From Anaerolineae bacterium (GTDB taxonomy: Bacteria; Chloroflexota; Anaerolineae; Caldilineales; Caldilineaceae), in NCBI GenBank assembly GCA_030432295.1, contig JAUIHI010000002.1:310001-374000 (forward strand): 64,000 bases of DNA, written 5' to 3'. Both the position numbers and the translations under genes were made by a program. Shown here piece by piece: positions 9,788 to 18,705 of the stretch. The stretch's first letter is position 1. Each line of letters opens with the position of its first letter. The notes under the pieces were generated by a model, which saw only the letters and a program-made list of their open reading frames with translations, searched no databases and was not told the DNA's origin.

Positions 9788-12748
9788 TTACCGCTCATTG
9801 GCAAACCAGAGCCGCATGATGTGCAGGTCGTCCCAGTCCACAGTCTCATTCAGCGCATCGTAGACCGGACGCAGAAAGTCCGGTCCGTGCTCGGCAAAGG
9901 CGGCCAGGACTTGCTGCTGGACAGCGGGTTCCAGTTTGGATTCGCTGTGGAACCCGGCGGGATTGAGAGTGTGACCGGCCTGAAGATATTTCCACAGATG
10001 GCCGACTACCGTGCGTGTGGCTATGCCGGTCTCCTGGGCGATCTGGGCGATTGTCTGGCCTTCGTCAAAGGCCGCCGCGATTTCGTGAGTGCGACTGCCT
10101 GTGGATGTGGATGCGCGGCTGCGGCGTGAGGAGGCGCCCCCGGCTGACCCGGTCGAGGCGGACTTGGGCTTCTCGGCCAGATCATTTTCGGCGCAATAGG
10201 CTTGGATGGCGGCGAGAAAGGGGTCGGCGTAGCGCTCCGCCTTGGCCTGGCCCACCCCGTGCATCTGCAAAAAGCTCTCCCGGCTGTGGGGGAAGTAAGC
10301 GGCCATCTCCATAAGCGAGCGGTCGCCGAAAACCATATACGGGGGCAGCCCGGCATCGTCGGCCAACTCCCTGCGCAGGGCACGCAGTTGCTGGAAGAGG
10401 CCCGTGTCGTGGTCCACAGTTTCGGTGATGCTGGATGTGGCTTCTTCTCTGGGCTGGAGCGCGCCCATCACTTTTTCCTCGCTGCGCAGTACCGCCCACC
10501 CTTTGTCGGTCAGGCTGAGGCTGCCGTGGGTGATGTCCTGGTCCAGCAGCCCCTTTTGGATAAAGAGCCGGGCCAGATAGGACCATTCCTGCTTGGAGAA
10601 TTCCGCGCCGATGTTGTAGGTGGAAAGCTGGTCGTGCTGAAATTGGAGTACTTTTTTGGCCCTCGACCCGCGCAGCACGTCGATAATATGGGCCATCCCA
10701 AAACGTTGTTTGGTGCGATAGACACAGGAGAGAAACTTCTGGGCCGGGACGGTCAAATCTACCTGCGCCCGCTCCTCGGCGGTGCAATTGTCGCACATCG
10801 CGCAGCCGGTGCCGTCGTCATCCTGCCCGTCTGTGTAGGTTTCGCCAAAATAGCCAAGCAAAGGAATGCGACGGCACTCGTCGGTCTCCCCAAAACCTAT
10901 CATCGCGCTCAATCGCACATTGGCTCCCTGCCGCTCGGCGGGGGACTGCTGATCGATGAAGAAGCGGATGGTGCGCAGGTCCGCATAGTTGAAGAGCAAC
11001 AGACAGTCTGCCTGCAGACCGTCGCGACCGGCGCGGCCAATCTGCTGATAGTAGCTTTCCATATCCTTGGGAAGACTGTAATGGATGACAAAACGCACAT
11101 CGGGCTTGTCGATGCCCATCCCAAAAGCGACGGTTGCCACCATCACCGAGACCTGATCCCGCACGAAGGCCCGCTGATTTTGGGAGCGGGTGTGGCTGTC
11201 CAGCCCGGCGTGATAGGGGAGCGCCGATACGCCCCGTCGCTGCAACAGGGCGGCCAGGCTGTCCACCTCTTTGCGGGTGGAGCAGTAGACAATCCCGGAC
11301 TGTTCTTTGTGATCTTCGATAAAGGTGAGCACCTGGCCCGGCCCATCCTGCCGGGGCTGCACACCCAGAAAGAGGTTGGGCCGGTCGAAGCTGGCGAGAA
11401 AGGTGTCGGATTCGCCAAAGCCCAGGCTCTGTTTGATGTCGGCCTGGACGCGTGGGGTGGCCGTGGCCGTGACGGCGATGCAGACCGCGTCGGGCAGACG
11501 GCAGCGCACATCGACAATCTGGCGATATTCCGGGCGGAAATCGTGGCCCCACTGGGAAATACAGTGGGCCTCGTCGATGGTCAGACAGTCCACCCGGCAG
11601 GCGTCCAACAGGCTCAGGGTAGCGGGTAGGAGCAGCGTCTCTGGGGCCACGTAGAGCAATTTGATGCGGCCCTGGCGCACCTGCTCCACGACAAAATCGT
11701 ATTCGTGATAGGCCAGGCTGCTGTTGAGGTAAGCAGCGGCCACATCTGAATCCCGCAAGGTCTCTACCTGATCCTGCATCAGAGAAATCAGAGGCGAGAC
11801 AACTACCATCAGCCCAGGGAAGATCAGGCCGGGAATCTGATAGCAGAGGGACTTTCCGCTGCCGGTGGGCATAATCGCCAGGGTATCCCGGCGGGACAAC
11901 GCATTGCCCATAACCTCGGCCTGGAGAGGACGGAAATCGTCGTAGCCAAAGACTTGCTTGAGCAGGCTGCGGGCCGAATCCAGGGTGGGAGGAAGCGAGA
12001 CAGATGGCGGCGGCGGGATCGAGGGCACTGCGTGAGGGGGTTCCGGTGCAGATTCGCCGGGCTGAGAATGTTCCCATTCATCAGAATAAAAACTATCGGT
12101 CACACCGGGCAAAATCCAACCGGAGAGTTGGACGTAGCAGCGCGGTTCGCCTTCGGGCATCTCATCGGGCCGCCACCAGTGGGCCAAAGAGACCCGCAAA
12201 AGTGTGCCTGTGGGAATCTCCTCCAGCGGCTCCTGAAATCCAACAAAGGTGAGGGTGTGCCCACCCTCCTCCGCGGGGTAGCGATAACAGAGCCGTTTAG
12301 AACCAGCTTCCCGGGTCAAGGGCTGGTCCGGCACCCAAAAAGTGGTGCTGTGATCCGGCACGCCTGTGCGCTCGGCGATATAGAGCGCGCCTTTCTTTGT
12401 GGTCTGGAGCAACCCGTCGTAAAGAACCGCCGTACTGCCGGTATGGGGCGAAAGGTGATAGTAGACAAAGGTGAAAAGATCGTCGATGGAAGCCAGCCGT
12501 CGCTTCTGCAGGACTGTGATATCCTCGCTGTGGGGCAGGGGACGCTCATCGCTGGGCTGCCAAGTGATCTCCCATACATCGCCCACTTCGTATTCCATGT
12601 TGGGGGCGGGGTCTCCTTTGGGATTCGGATGCAGCAGGCGCACGCTGCGACCGGAAAAAGTGAGACCACCCACACAAGCACCGCCGCCTTGACGGGTCTT
12701 GGCGACGATCACGACCTTCATAATTTGGGTGCTATTTTGGGTGCTCAT
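9788..12748 (-). CDS. RecQ-family DNA helicase with extra N-terminal (dual-OB-like) domain
   Basis: A 986-residue superfamily 2 DNA helicase. The RecQ core has motif I MPTGSGKS (293-300), DEAH (392-395), the motif around TATATP (428-433), the arginine-finger region QQIGRAGRDG (568-577) and zinc-ligand cysteines near 649-655. An RQC-like winged helix follows, then an HRDC domain (about 785-855) and a C-terminal HTH-like segment (about 888-975). Residues 1-250 are not part of a normal RecQ; they resemble the dual OB-fold domain seen in defence-type operons (a family guess, not tested). The ATG overlaps the stop of the upstream DUF488 gene by 4 bp, so the two are probably translationally coupled. 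It may unwind DNA for the two DUF488 partners. Confidence 0.88.
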   Translation of the reverse strand: MSTQNSTQIMKVVIVAKTRQGGGACVGGLTFSGRSVRLLHPNPKGDPAPNMEYEVGDVWEITWQPSDERPLPHSEDITVLQKRRLASIDDLFTFVYYHLSPHTGSTAVLYDGLLQTTKKGALYIAERTGVPDHSTTFWVPDQPLTREAGSKRLCYRYPAEEGGHTLTFVGFQEPLEEIPTGTLLRVSLAHWWRPDEMPEGEPRCYVQLSGWILPGVTDSFYSDEWEHSQPGESAPEPPHAVPSIPPPPSVSLPPTLDSARSLLKQVFGYDDFRPLQAEVMGNALSRRDTLAIMPTGSGKSLCYQIPGLIFPGLMVVVSPLISLMQDQVETLRDSDVAAAYLNSSLAYHEYDFVVEQVRQGRIKLLYVAPETLLLPATLSLLDACRVDCLTIDEAHCISQWGHDFRPEYRQIVDVRCRLPDAVCIAVTATATPRVQADIKQSLGFGESDTFLASFDRPNLFLGVQPRQDGPGQVLTFIEDHKEQSGIVYCSTRKEVDSLAALLQRRGVSALPYHAGLDSHTRSQNQRAFVRDQVSVMVATVAFGMGIDKPDVRFVIHYSLPKDMESYYQQIGRAGRDGLQADCLLLFNYADLRTIRFFIDQQSPAERQGANVRLSAMIGFGETDECRRIPLLGYFGETYTDGQDDDGTGCAMCDNCTAEERAQVDLTVPAQKFLSCVYRTKQRFGMAHIIDVLRGSRAKKVLQFQHDQLSTYNIGAEFSKQEWSYLARLFIQKGLLDQDITHGSLSLTDKGWAVLRSEEKVMGALQPREEATSSITETVDHDTGLFQQLRALRRELADDAGLPPYMVFGDRSLMEMAAYFPHSRESFLQMHGVGQAKAERYADPFLAAIQAYCAENDLAEKPKSASTGSAGGASSRRSRASTSTGSRTHEIAAAFDEGQTIAQIAQETGIATRTVVGHLWKYLQAGHTLNPAGFHSESKLEPAVQQQVLAAFAEHGPDFLRPVYDALNETVDWDDLHIMRLWFANER

Positions 12749-13230
12749 GGCAGAAGATGCTCCACATCTGCGCCCATAACGGCGCTAAGGCGAGCAGCCA
12801 GCAGGGAGCGATGGCAGGCCGCCGGGGAGCGCTCCACACAGCAGAGTGCGACGACCTGGGCCTCTCCCAATTCGGCCACAAAAGCGGCGGGGTCAAACTC
12901 GGCCAGAACCTGGGCAGTGTACTCGTCCACAAAGCCATCGGCGAGGATCGTGCGCTGACGTTTGGCTACCTTTTCGGCTCTGTCCACATCGTATTGGGCT
13001 GCCCGCAAGGCTGGGGACGGAGCCAAATCGCGCCGATGGAGGTAGCGAATGCCCAAAGTTTCCAGCCGATCCTGCAAGCGTCGGCTATTGGCAAAGGCGT
13101 ACTCGCTGCCGCGTACGCCCCGCCGCCAACGCACATCACAGAAGGTATCCACACCAGCCACCTGAAGTACACGGAAAAAGTCGTCTGCCTCCCAGCCGTA
13201 GACGCCGATGGTGACAAATCTAATCGTCAT
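12745..13230 (-). CDS. DUF488 family protein (second of pair)
   Basis: A 161-residue protein of the DUF488 family. It shows the family's C-terminal signature of a hydrophobic strand, cysteine, then Cys-His-Arg (CCVERSPAACHR, near residue 140) and an N-terminal DVR-type strand (CDVRWRRG). ATG 13230 is preferred over GTG 13233 because a strong GGAGGGGAG ribosome binding site lies 5-8 nt before it. It overlaps the upstream DUF488 gene by 11 bp and the downstream helicase by 4 bp. The biochemical activity of DUF488 is not established; the conserved Cys and CHR residues suggest a catalytic site. The organisation suggests it works with the helicase. Confidence 0.85.
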   Translation of the reverse strand: MTIRFVTIGVYGWEADDFFRVLQVAGVDTFCDVRWRRGVRGSEYAFANSRRLQDRLETLGIRYLHRRDLAPSPALRAAQYDVDRAEKVAKRQRTILADGFVDEYTAQVLAEFDPAAFVAELGEAQVVALCCVERSPAACHRSLLAARLSAVMGADVEHLLP

Positions 13231-13816
13231 CACTCCCCTCCTCGTCGTCCCTCTCCGCCTGGGCAGAAACCGCGTAGCGCTTGCGGGATTTCAAGTCCAA
13301 AAACGCATCCCCAAAGAGGCTCGGTTGGCCGCCGGTGACACGATCCATCACTTGAGCTTGGGTGATCAGTTGGTCCGCCTCGTCAATGTGAAGCACATCA
13401 ATACCCAACGCCAAGAGAGCCGGCGCGATCAGCTTGCTGCGATGACACATCTCCGGCTTGCCCTCGCTGCACATGAGAACCACCGGCAGCCCTTGCTCCC
13501 AGGCACGACGCAGGCGCTCAATCCCAGCCAGAAAGAACTCTTTTTCCCGCACCCGCTCATAGCTGACCTTACCATCTTCATAGCAGGCCGGGTCATCGGG
13601 CATCCCGCCCAGGCTGTCGCCCATAAAGACATAGCGGATGCCCTGCTGCTTGAGCGCGTTGTCCAGGGCATCTTTGGAAAATTCGGGCTTGAAACGGGAA
13701 TAGGGACGGGTGCGCACGTCGATCAGGTAAGCGATATCACTGGCTTTGAGAGCGTGCACAAACGCGTCCAGCGTGCGGGCACCATATCCGATCAGGTAGA
13801 TGGGTGAATGGGACAT
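13220..13816 (-). CDS. DUF488 family protein (first of pair)
   Basis: A 198-residue protein with canonical DUF488 features: an IGYG start strand, DVRTRPYSRF near residue 35, and the signature VLMCSEGKPEMCHR near residues 122-135. The C-terminus is an acidic tail after a QPSLFG segment. It is the first gene of a three-gene minus-strand operon with the shorter DUF488 and the RecQ-type helicase. It is only distantly similar to its neighbour, so the pair looks like an ancient duplication or two subfamilies, possibly a heterodimer (inference). The ribosome binding site GGAG is about 10 nt upstream. Confidence 0.87.
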   Translation of the reverse strand: MSHSPIYLIGYGARTLDAFVHALKASDIAYLIDVRTRPYSRFKPEFSKDALDNALKQQGIRYVFMGDSLGGMPDDPACYEDGKVSYERVREKEFFLAGIERLRRAWEQGLPVVLMCSEGKPEMCHRSKLIAPALLALGIDVLHIDEADQLITQAQVMDRVTGGQPSLFGDAFLDLKSRKRYAVSAQAERDDEEGSDDD

Positions 13817-13978
13817 TGCAGATTAACTCCGGAGAAAGCGTCCATTTTTTGCGATATGACCACCGCTCTACTTTACCACAAAAGGGCGAGAGCCGCATCC
13901 TGGGCGAAAGGCGAGCGTAGGGATTGGTGTACATCCACGAACCAGTTGGTCGAAACTTCTGGGGAGAAGAAGTGAGTT

Positions 13979-15826
13979 CTACGTATCCAACAGATAGAGC
14001 CGTCCCTGCCAGGGAGGCAAGAGGAAGCGATGGGATTCTGCACCGATCCGCTCCGCCCGGTCGCTGACCACATCCCGCCACAGACCGGATTGTGGAAAGT
14101 CCAACGAAGTCTGCTGGGTCTCGCCGCCAAAGTTGAGCGCCACCAGCGCCACATTGCCGTTGTCGTCCCAGCACCGGTAACGTACCAGACCCGTAGCGGC
14201 AAAATCGTCGGCCAGGAATTCGATGTGCTCGCCCCGCAAGGCCGGAGAAGTGCGCCGGGCCTGAATCAAGCGGCGCACAATTTCCCAGTGGCGGCGGTGC
14301 AGGGGTCTGTCCAGTTTGGACCAGCTAATGGGCAGGAAATCGACAGTGCGGGGCATATCCTCGCCAAACTCCTGGCCCGTGTAGATCATCGGCACGCCGG
14401 GCGCGCTGAAGAGGGCAATCAGCCCCACCATCGCTTTGTCCAGGGCCACTTCCAGCCAGGAGTAGTTGTCCGGTTTCTGGATGTTCGGCCGGGCATAATA
14501 AAGAATTTCGTGTACCGGGCGCACTTCGTCGTGGCTGGCCGTATAGTTGATCACCTGATCCGGCCGCGAGAAGCCTTGCGCCCGGAAGCCACCGATAGCC
14601 CCAAAGATGTCCTTTTTCTCCCACTCCCAGCCCTGCTTCAGCACATCCTCCAGAATGTGATGGAATTCGCCATTCCAGACTGCGTCCATCTCCGTCTCGG
14701 CCACCAGTTTGGCCCCAGTTTTGTCCGGGTGCGTGCCATCGATCGGCCAATACTCACCGATGAGAATCACATCCGACTTGGCCTGGCGAGCGGCCCAGCA
14801 GGCCGCGGTGATGCCGTGCCAGGGGTTGAATCCCGGCTGCATTGGATTGCGGCTGTCGTAGTCCACACCGCCCACCCAATCGAAGCGGTAGCCGTCGATA
14901 TGATACTCTTGCAGCCAGTGGCGCATCATTGACTGGAAGTAGCGGGTCGTCTCCTGGCTGAAGTGGTCCCAGTCCACGCCGCCCCACATATTTACAGCGG
15001 CGGGCGTGTGATGGAAAAAAGGGTTGAGATCGTCCAGCTTTTCGCCCTGGGGGCCATAAAGGGGCGGGTATATCTGATAGTAGGGGTGATCGCCCCAGGC
15101 GTGGTTGAGTACCACATCCAGAATCACAGCGATTCCCCGGCGGTGAGAGGCATCCACCAGCCGCCTGCATTCTTCGGGTGTGCCGTAGACCTGGGCCGGT
15201 GCAAAGTAGAAGACCGGGTTGTAGCCCCAGCTGGACTGGCCGGGGAACTGCTGGATGGGCATCAGTTCGATTGCGTTGACGCCCAGTTCGGCCAGATATT
15301 CCAGCTTCGACTCCACCCCGGCAAAATCTCCATAGACCGGGCGGTTGTCCCGCCAGTGTCCGGCGAAATCCCGCACGCCCAGCTCATAGATGACCAGATC
15401 GGCCAGCCGGGGCGTACGCCAGCCCTCGTCCGTCCAGGGGAAAGAACGGCGACGCCGCAGCGTCTCCTCGTCTGGCAACCAGGCCCAGGGGCCGGTTGCA
15501 TCCCAGCGGATTTCTGTGGCGTAGGGGTCGGCCACCCAGACGTGGGACTGGTCATCCACAGCCACATAGAAGCCGTAGCGGGTGGGGCCAGGATGGGGCA
15601 GTGTAATCCACCAGAGGCCCGCGCCGTTGGTCACCATCAGATTGGCCCGGCTGTTCCAATTGTTGAAATCGCCCACCAGACTGACAAAGGGCTTGAAGGG
15701 CGCGTACATCACAAAAGTCACACTGCCCGGTGCGATCAGGTCCAGGTGAACGCCGCCCTGGAGAGGCGCGGGGAGAGAGCGAGTGGCTAAGGAAGGGTCG
15801 AGAGGTGTGGAACGACCGTCTACCAC
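13979..15826 (-). CDS. GH13 alpha-amylase family enzyme with N-terminal CBM48-like domain
   Basis: A 615-residue alpha-glucan-active glycosidase. Residues 25-115 form an isoamylase N-terminal/CBM48-type beta-sandwich (FVMYAPF..., GDFNNWN). The (beta/alpha)8 barrel shows the GH13 regions: [13 protein letters not shown], the nucleophile Asp in [10 protein letters not shown], the acid/base Glu in ILIGEYW, and ASHDE with the transition-state Asp. A C-terminal beta domain follows. The layout is closest to the branching-enzyme/trehalohydrolase group; the exact substrate cannot be decided from sequence. The start is GTG at 15826, inside the last codons of the upstream NTF2-like gene (7-bp overlap), which suggests coupling. 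No signal peptide is visible, so it is probably cytoplasmic glycogen or maltodextrin metabolism. Confidence 0.88.
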   Translation of the reverse strand: MVDGRSTPLDPSLATRSLPAPLQGGVHLDLIAPGSVTFVMYAPFKPFVSLVGDFNNWNSRANLMVTNGAGLWWITLPHPGPTRYGFYVAVDDQSHVWVADPYATEIRWDATGPWAWLPDEETLRRRRSFPWTDEGWRTPRLADLVIYELGVRDFAGHWRDNRPVYGDFAGVESKLEYLAELGVNAIELMPIQQFPGQSSWGYNPVFYFAPAQVYGTPEECRRLVDASHRRGIAVILDVVLNHAWGDHPYYQIYPPLYGPQGEKLDDLNPFFHHTPAAVNMWGGVDWDHFSQETTRYFQSMMRHWLQEYHIDGYRFDWVGGVDYDSRNPMQPGFNPWHGITAACWAARQAKSDVILIGEYWPIDGTHPDKTGAKLVAETEMDAVWNGEFHHILEDVLKQGWEWEKKDIFGAIGGFRAQGFSRPDQVINYTASHDEVRPVHEILYYARPNIQKPDNYSWLEVALDKAMVGLIALFSAPGVPMIYTGQEFGEDMPRTVDFLPISWSKLDRPLHRRHWEIVRRLIQARRTSPALRGEHIEFLADDFAATGLVRYRCWDDNGNVALVALNFGGETQQTSLDFPQSGLWRDVVSDRAERIGAESHRFLLPPWQGRLYLLDT

Positions 15827-16224
15827 GGGTCAAAGCAATCATAATTGCGCTGGCTGACAATCTTTCCATCTTGAAAAACCAGAACGACAGCGAAGCGCGC
15901 CCGCATCTGATCTCCCCCCGCCAGTGAGCCGAGTGCAATCGCCAGCGTACCGCTCCACGCGACTTCCAGGAGCACCTGCTCGCCCTGAGCAAAACTGTTC
16001 TGCACGTCAAAGCGCTGCGAGGACATCACTTGCTGGCCTCGTATTGCCCCGTCAAGCAATTCGGCCAGTCCCCGTCGCGCGCCGTTGGGAACCAGCCGGT
16101 TGGGAAATTCCTCTTGCACCACATCCGGCGCAAAAAACGCAGCCAGTTCATCGCCGACTGCTCCCCTTTCCAGGGCGGCCAAATAACGCAACGCAATGCT
16201 TGTATTGGTCTGTTCCGTGGACAT
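15820..16224 (-). CDS. SnoaL/NTF2-like protein
   Basis: A 134-residue protein with the compact alpha+beta layout of the NTF2/SnoaL fold: an N-terminal helix pair ([14 protein letters not shown]), FFAPDVV, a central [11 protein letters not shown] segment, and a strand-rich C-terminus ending [18 protein letters not shown]. Members are polyketide cyclases, small-molecule isomerases or ligand-binding proteins; the substrate here is unknown. ATG 16224 is chosen because GGAGG lies 8 nt upstream, although the frame is open to 16275. It is probably co-transcribed with the downstream glycosidase. Confidence 0.75.
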   Translation of the reverse strand: MSTEQTNTSIALRYLAALERGAVGDELAAFFAPDVVQEEFPNRLVPNGARRGLAELLDGAIRGQQVMSSQRFDVQNSFAQGEQVLLEVAWSGTLAIALGSLAGGDQMRARFAVVLVFQDGKIVSQRNYDCFDPW

Positions 16225-16277
16225 AGAAAACCTCCGTTCTGGCGATGAACCGTTCACTGATTGCAGAAACAACAAAG

Positions 16278-16317
16278 CGTGAAACGTGAGAAAAACCGGA
16301 TGCTCTCACGTTTCACG
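16278..16317 (-). terminator. hairpin downstream of icd (7-nt repeat type)
   Basis: A perfect 14-bp inverted repeat (16278-16291 with 16304-16317) is built from CGTGAAA-like 7-mers, with T-rich flanks on both strands. It lies between the icd stop and the NTF2-like gene and probably terminates icd transcription. It also belongs to the family of heptameric hairpins in this window. Confidence 0.6.
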
Positions 16318-16353
16318 TTTTGGTTGAACTGGTCCTCAAACTGAGAACTTGCG

Positions 16354-17604
16354 TTACATATTTTCGATCAACGCCTGGCCGAACTCGCTGCATTTGAGCA
16401 GTGTGGCGCCGGTCATCAGTCGCTCGAAGTCGTAGGTCACCCGCTTCTGGCTGATGGCTTTACTGGTGGCGGCCAGAATCAGGTCCGCGGCTTCGCTCCA
16501 ACCCATATGGCGCAGCATCATTTCGCCGCTGAGGATGACCGACGACGGATTCACTTTGTCCTGGCCCGCATACTTGGGTGCGGTGCCGTGGGTGGCCTCG
16601 AAGATGGCCCGGCCCGTCTCGTAGTTGATGTTGGCCCCAGGCGCAATGCCGATGCCGCCCACCTGTGCGGCCAGCGCGTCGCTGATGTAGTCGCCGTTCA
16701 GGTTCAGCGTCGCCAGTACGTCATACTCGGCGGGGCGGGTGAGAATCTGCTGCAACATCGCGTCGGCAATCACATCTTTGATGATCAGACCGTTGGGCAG
16801 CACGTGCCAGGGACCGCCATCCAGAGGCTTGCCGCCGAACTCTTTGGCGGCCACTTCATAGCCCCAGTTCATAAAGGCCCCTTCGGTGTACTTCATAATA
16901 TTGCCCTTGTGGACAAGGGTCAGATTCTTGCGGTTGTTGTCCAGCGCATAGCGGATGGCGGAACGCACCAGCCGGGCCGTCCCTTCCTGGCTGACTGGTT
17001 TGATGCCAAAACCAGTCGTATCCGGGAAGCGCACTTTGCTGTAGCGATCGGGGAAGGCTTCCGAGAACATCTGCTTGAACTTGACTGTATCGTCTGTGCC
17101 ATCCTCAAATTCGATGCCAGCGTAGATATCTTCCGTGTTTTCCCGGAAGATAACCATATCCACCAGTTCCGGCTGCTTGACCGGGCTGGGCACGCCGTCG
17201 AAATACTGGACCGGACGCACACAGGCGTAGAGGTCGAGCTTCTGGCGCAGGGCCACATTGATGCTGCGGATGCCGCCGCCGATAGGTGTGGTCAGCGGCC
17301 CTTTGATGGCGACCAGATATTCGTCGATGGCGTCCAGTGTTTCCTGGGGCAGCCAGATGACTTCGTTGTAGACTTCGTTGGCCTTGTCGCCCGCGTAGAC
17401 TTCCATCCACGCGATCTTGCGCTTGCCGCCGTAGGCCTTGGCGACCGCCGCGTCCAGCACCGGCTGGCTGGCCGCCCAGATGTCCACGCCCGTGCCGTCA
17501 CCTTCGATAAAGGCGACAATTGGGTTGTCGGGAACCTGCAAAACGCCATCTTTGATAGTGATCTTCTCGCCGCCGCTGGGGACAGTAATGTGTTTGTATG
17601 CCAT
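16354..17604 (-). CDS. icd: NADP-dependent isocitrate dehydrogenase
   Basis: A 416-residue, full-length bacterial ICDH that oxidatively decarboxylates isocitrate to 2-oxoglutarate in the TCA cycle. Visible signatures are FIEGDGTG at the N-terminus, the substrate loop [12 protein letters not shown] containing the regulatory/phosphorylatable serine, [13 protein letters not shown], the catalytic [21 protein letters not shown] with metal-binding Asp, and [18 protein letters not shown], which contacts the cofactor. Length and motifs match the dimeric NADP enzyme. The cofactor assignment is by family only. Confidence 0.95.
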   Translation of the reverse strand: MAYKHITVPSGGEKITIKDGVLQVPDNPIVAFIEGDGTGVDIWAASQPVLDAAVAKAYGGKRKIAWMEVYAGDKANEVYNEVIWLPQETLDAIDEYLVAIKGPLTTPIGGGIRSINVALRQKLDLYACVRPVQYFDGVPSPVKQPELVDMVIFRENTEDIYAGIEFEDGTDDTVKFKQMFSEAFPDRYSKVRFPDTTGFGIKPVSQEGTARLVRSAIRYALDNNRKNLTLVHKGNIMKYTEGAFMNWGYEVAAKEFGGKPLDGGPWHVLPNGLIIKDVIADAMLQQILTRPAEYDVLATLNLNGDYISDALAAQVGGIGIAPGANINYETGRAIFEATHGTAPKYAGQDKVNPSSVILSGEMMLRHMGWSEAADLILAATSKAISQKRVTYDFERLMTGATLLKCSEFGQALIENM

Positions 17605-17666
17605 TGGGTTCTCTCTCCGTTAAGGGTATGTATAAGTGGGTACGTAACACAAATACGCATCACGCA

Positions 17667-18476
17667 CTACGCAATATCGTTCTCCACACGCGCCCGCCAT
17701 TCAGCGTCGCCCGCGCTAAAAATCTTCCCCGTCTCTTGGCGACCCCAGGGACCGACCAGCCAGTAGATTTGTTTGGCCGTCGCCGTAGCAGAGCCGAGTT
17801 TGCCGCCCTCATAGGCTGTGTGGAATTGGGTCAGATCGATTTTCGTCCCATCTGTGTCCACACTGCGCAGGTCTGCCTGCATCTCCGTTTCCACCATCCC
17901 CGGATTCAGCCCATTGACCATCACACCCGTGTCCGCCACCTCTGTGGCCAGGGTGCGGGTGAAGGCGTCCAGCCCGGCTTTGGCCGCGCTGTAGGCACTC
18001 ATCCCCACAAAGCCCCCTTTGGCCGCGCCGCTGGTAATGTTAAGAATGCGTCCATAGCCCTGGACAAGCATCAGCGGCACTACGTGACGGGCCAGATTAT
18101 ACGGCCCCACCAGATTGACGTGGATGTTGTAGGCCCACTCGTCCGGGTCGGAATCGGCCACCTCTTCCACCGGCCAGACCAGCGCCGCGTTGTTGACCAG
18201 AATGTCGATGCGGTCGTATTCAGTCAGAGCCGCTTCGACCACTTCCTCAATCTGGGCGAAATCGCTCACATCGCAGGTGACGGCGATGGCCTTGCCCCCA
18301 GCCTTGCGGATGCGCTTGGCAACCGCGTCGATCTCTTCCTCACTGCGCGCGACTAGGACCAGCGACGCGCCAGCCGCGGCCAGCAACTCTGCGGCAGCCG
18401 CGCCAATACCCCGACCACCACCGGTGACCAGTGCGACTTGCCCCTGCAATTTTCTCGAAATCGACTTTTCTGCCAT
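17667..18476 (-). CDS. short-chain dehydrogenase/reductase
   Basis: A 269-residue classical SDR, 3-oxoacyl-ACP-reductase-like. The Rossmann motif TGGGRGIG is at residues 18-25, NNAA near 93-96, and the catalytic Ser and YxxxK appear in ITSGAAKGG...SAYSAAKAG. It reduces or oxidises a carbonyl or alcohol with NAD(P)H; the substrate is not deducible. The final codons and the TAG stop lie inside a GCGTAGT/GCGTGAT heptamer tract shared with the gap to icd, so the extreme C-terminus is probably repeat-derived. Confidence 0.88.
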   Translation of the reverse strand: MAEKSISRKLQGQVALVTGGGRGIGAAAAELLAAAGASLVLVARSEEEIDAVAKRIRKAGGKAIAVTCDVSDFAQIEEVVEAALTEYDRIDILVNNAALVWPVEEVADSDPDEWAYNIHVNLVGPYNLARHVVPLMLVQGYGRILNITSGAAKGGFVGMSAYSAAKAGLDAFTRTLATEVADTGVMVNGLNPGMVETEMQADLRSVDTDGTKIDLTQFHTAYEGGKLGSATATAKQIYWLVGPWGRQETGKIFSAGDAEWRARVENDIA

Positions 18477-18593
18477 TGGCTGCTCGGATGAAGTGGCGGT
18501 AAACCAGGTTAGCGATGCTCACGCCAGTCTACCAGAGAGGGGGCAAAAGGTCCATTTTTGGGGGCTGCGGGGAACAGAAAACGACTACTGCAT

Positions 18594-18622
18594 TTGACAA
18601 GAATCAGGGCAAAGAGTATAGT
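18594..18622 (+). promoter_or_regulatory. strong sigma-A promoter of the MFS-padR operon
   Basis: A consensus -35 TTGACA (18594-18599), a 17-bp spacer and -10 TATAGT (18617-18622) are all visible. Transcription would start near 18629, about 80 nt upstream of the transporter gene and at the edge of the operator-like dyads. Confidence 0.8.
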
Positions 18623-18632
18623 TCAATCTTCA

Positions 18633-18682
18633 ATAGTCAATTTTGACTATACGGTTCGGAACAGTTGTTCCGAACAACTGTT
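18633..18682 (+). promoter_or_regulatory. operator-like dyads, two of them overlapping, before the MFS gene
   Basis: An 18-bp palindrome ATAGTCAA-TT-TTGACTAT (18633-18650) sits just after the predicted start site; it is a good candidate PadR operator. Two overlapping dyads follow: GTTCGGAAC-N4-GTTCCGAAC (18654-18675) and AACAGTTGTTC-C-GAACAACTGTT (18660-18682). They share a central arm, so as RNA they are mutually exclusive hairpins. Confidence 0.65.
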
Positions 18683-18705
18683 GATGTGTGTGATGAATTG
18701 AGGGA

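Noticed and set aside
10202-11629. 475-codon plus-strand frame opposite the DUF488-linked helicase
   Set aside because: It is antisense to the conserved helicase motifs; its product has no family-like features.
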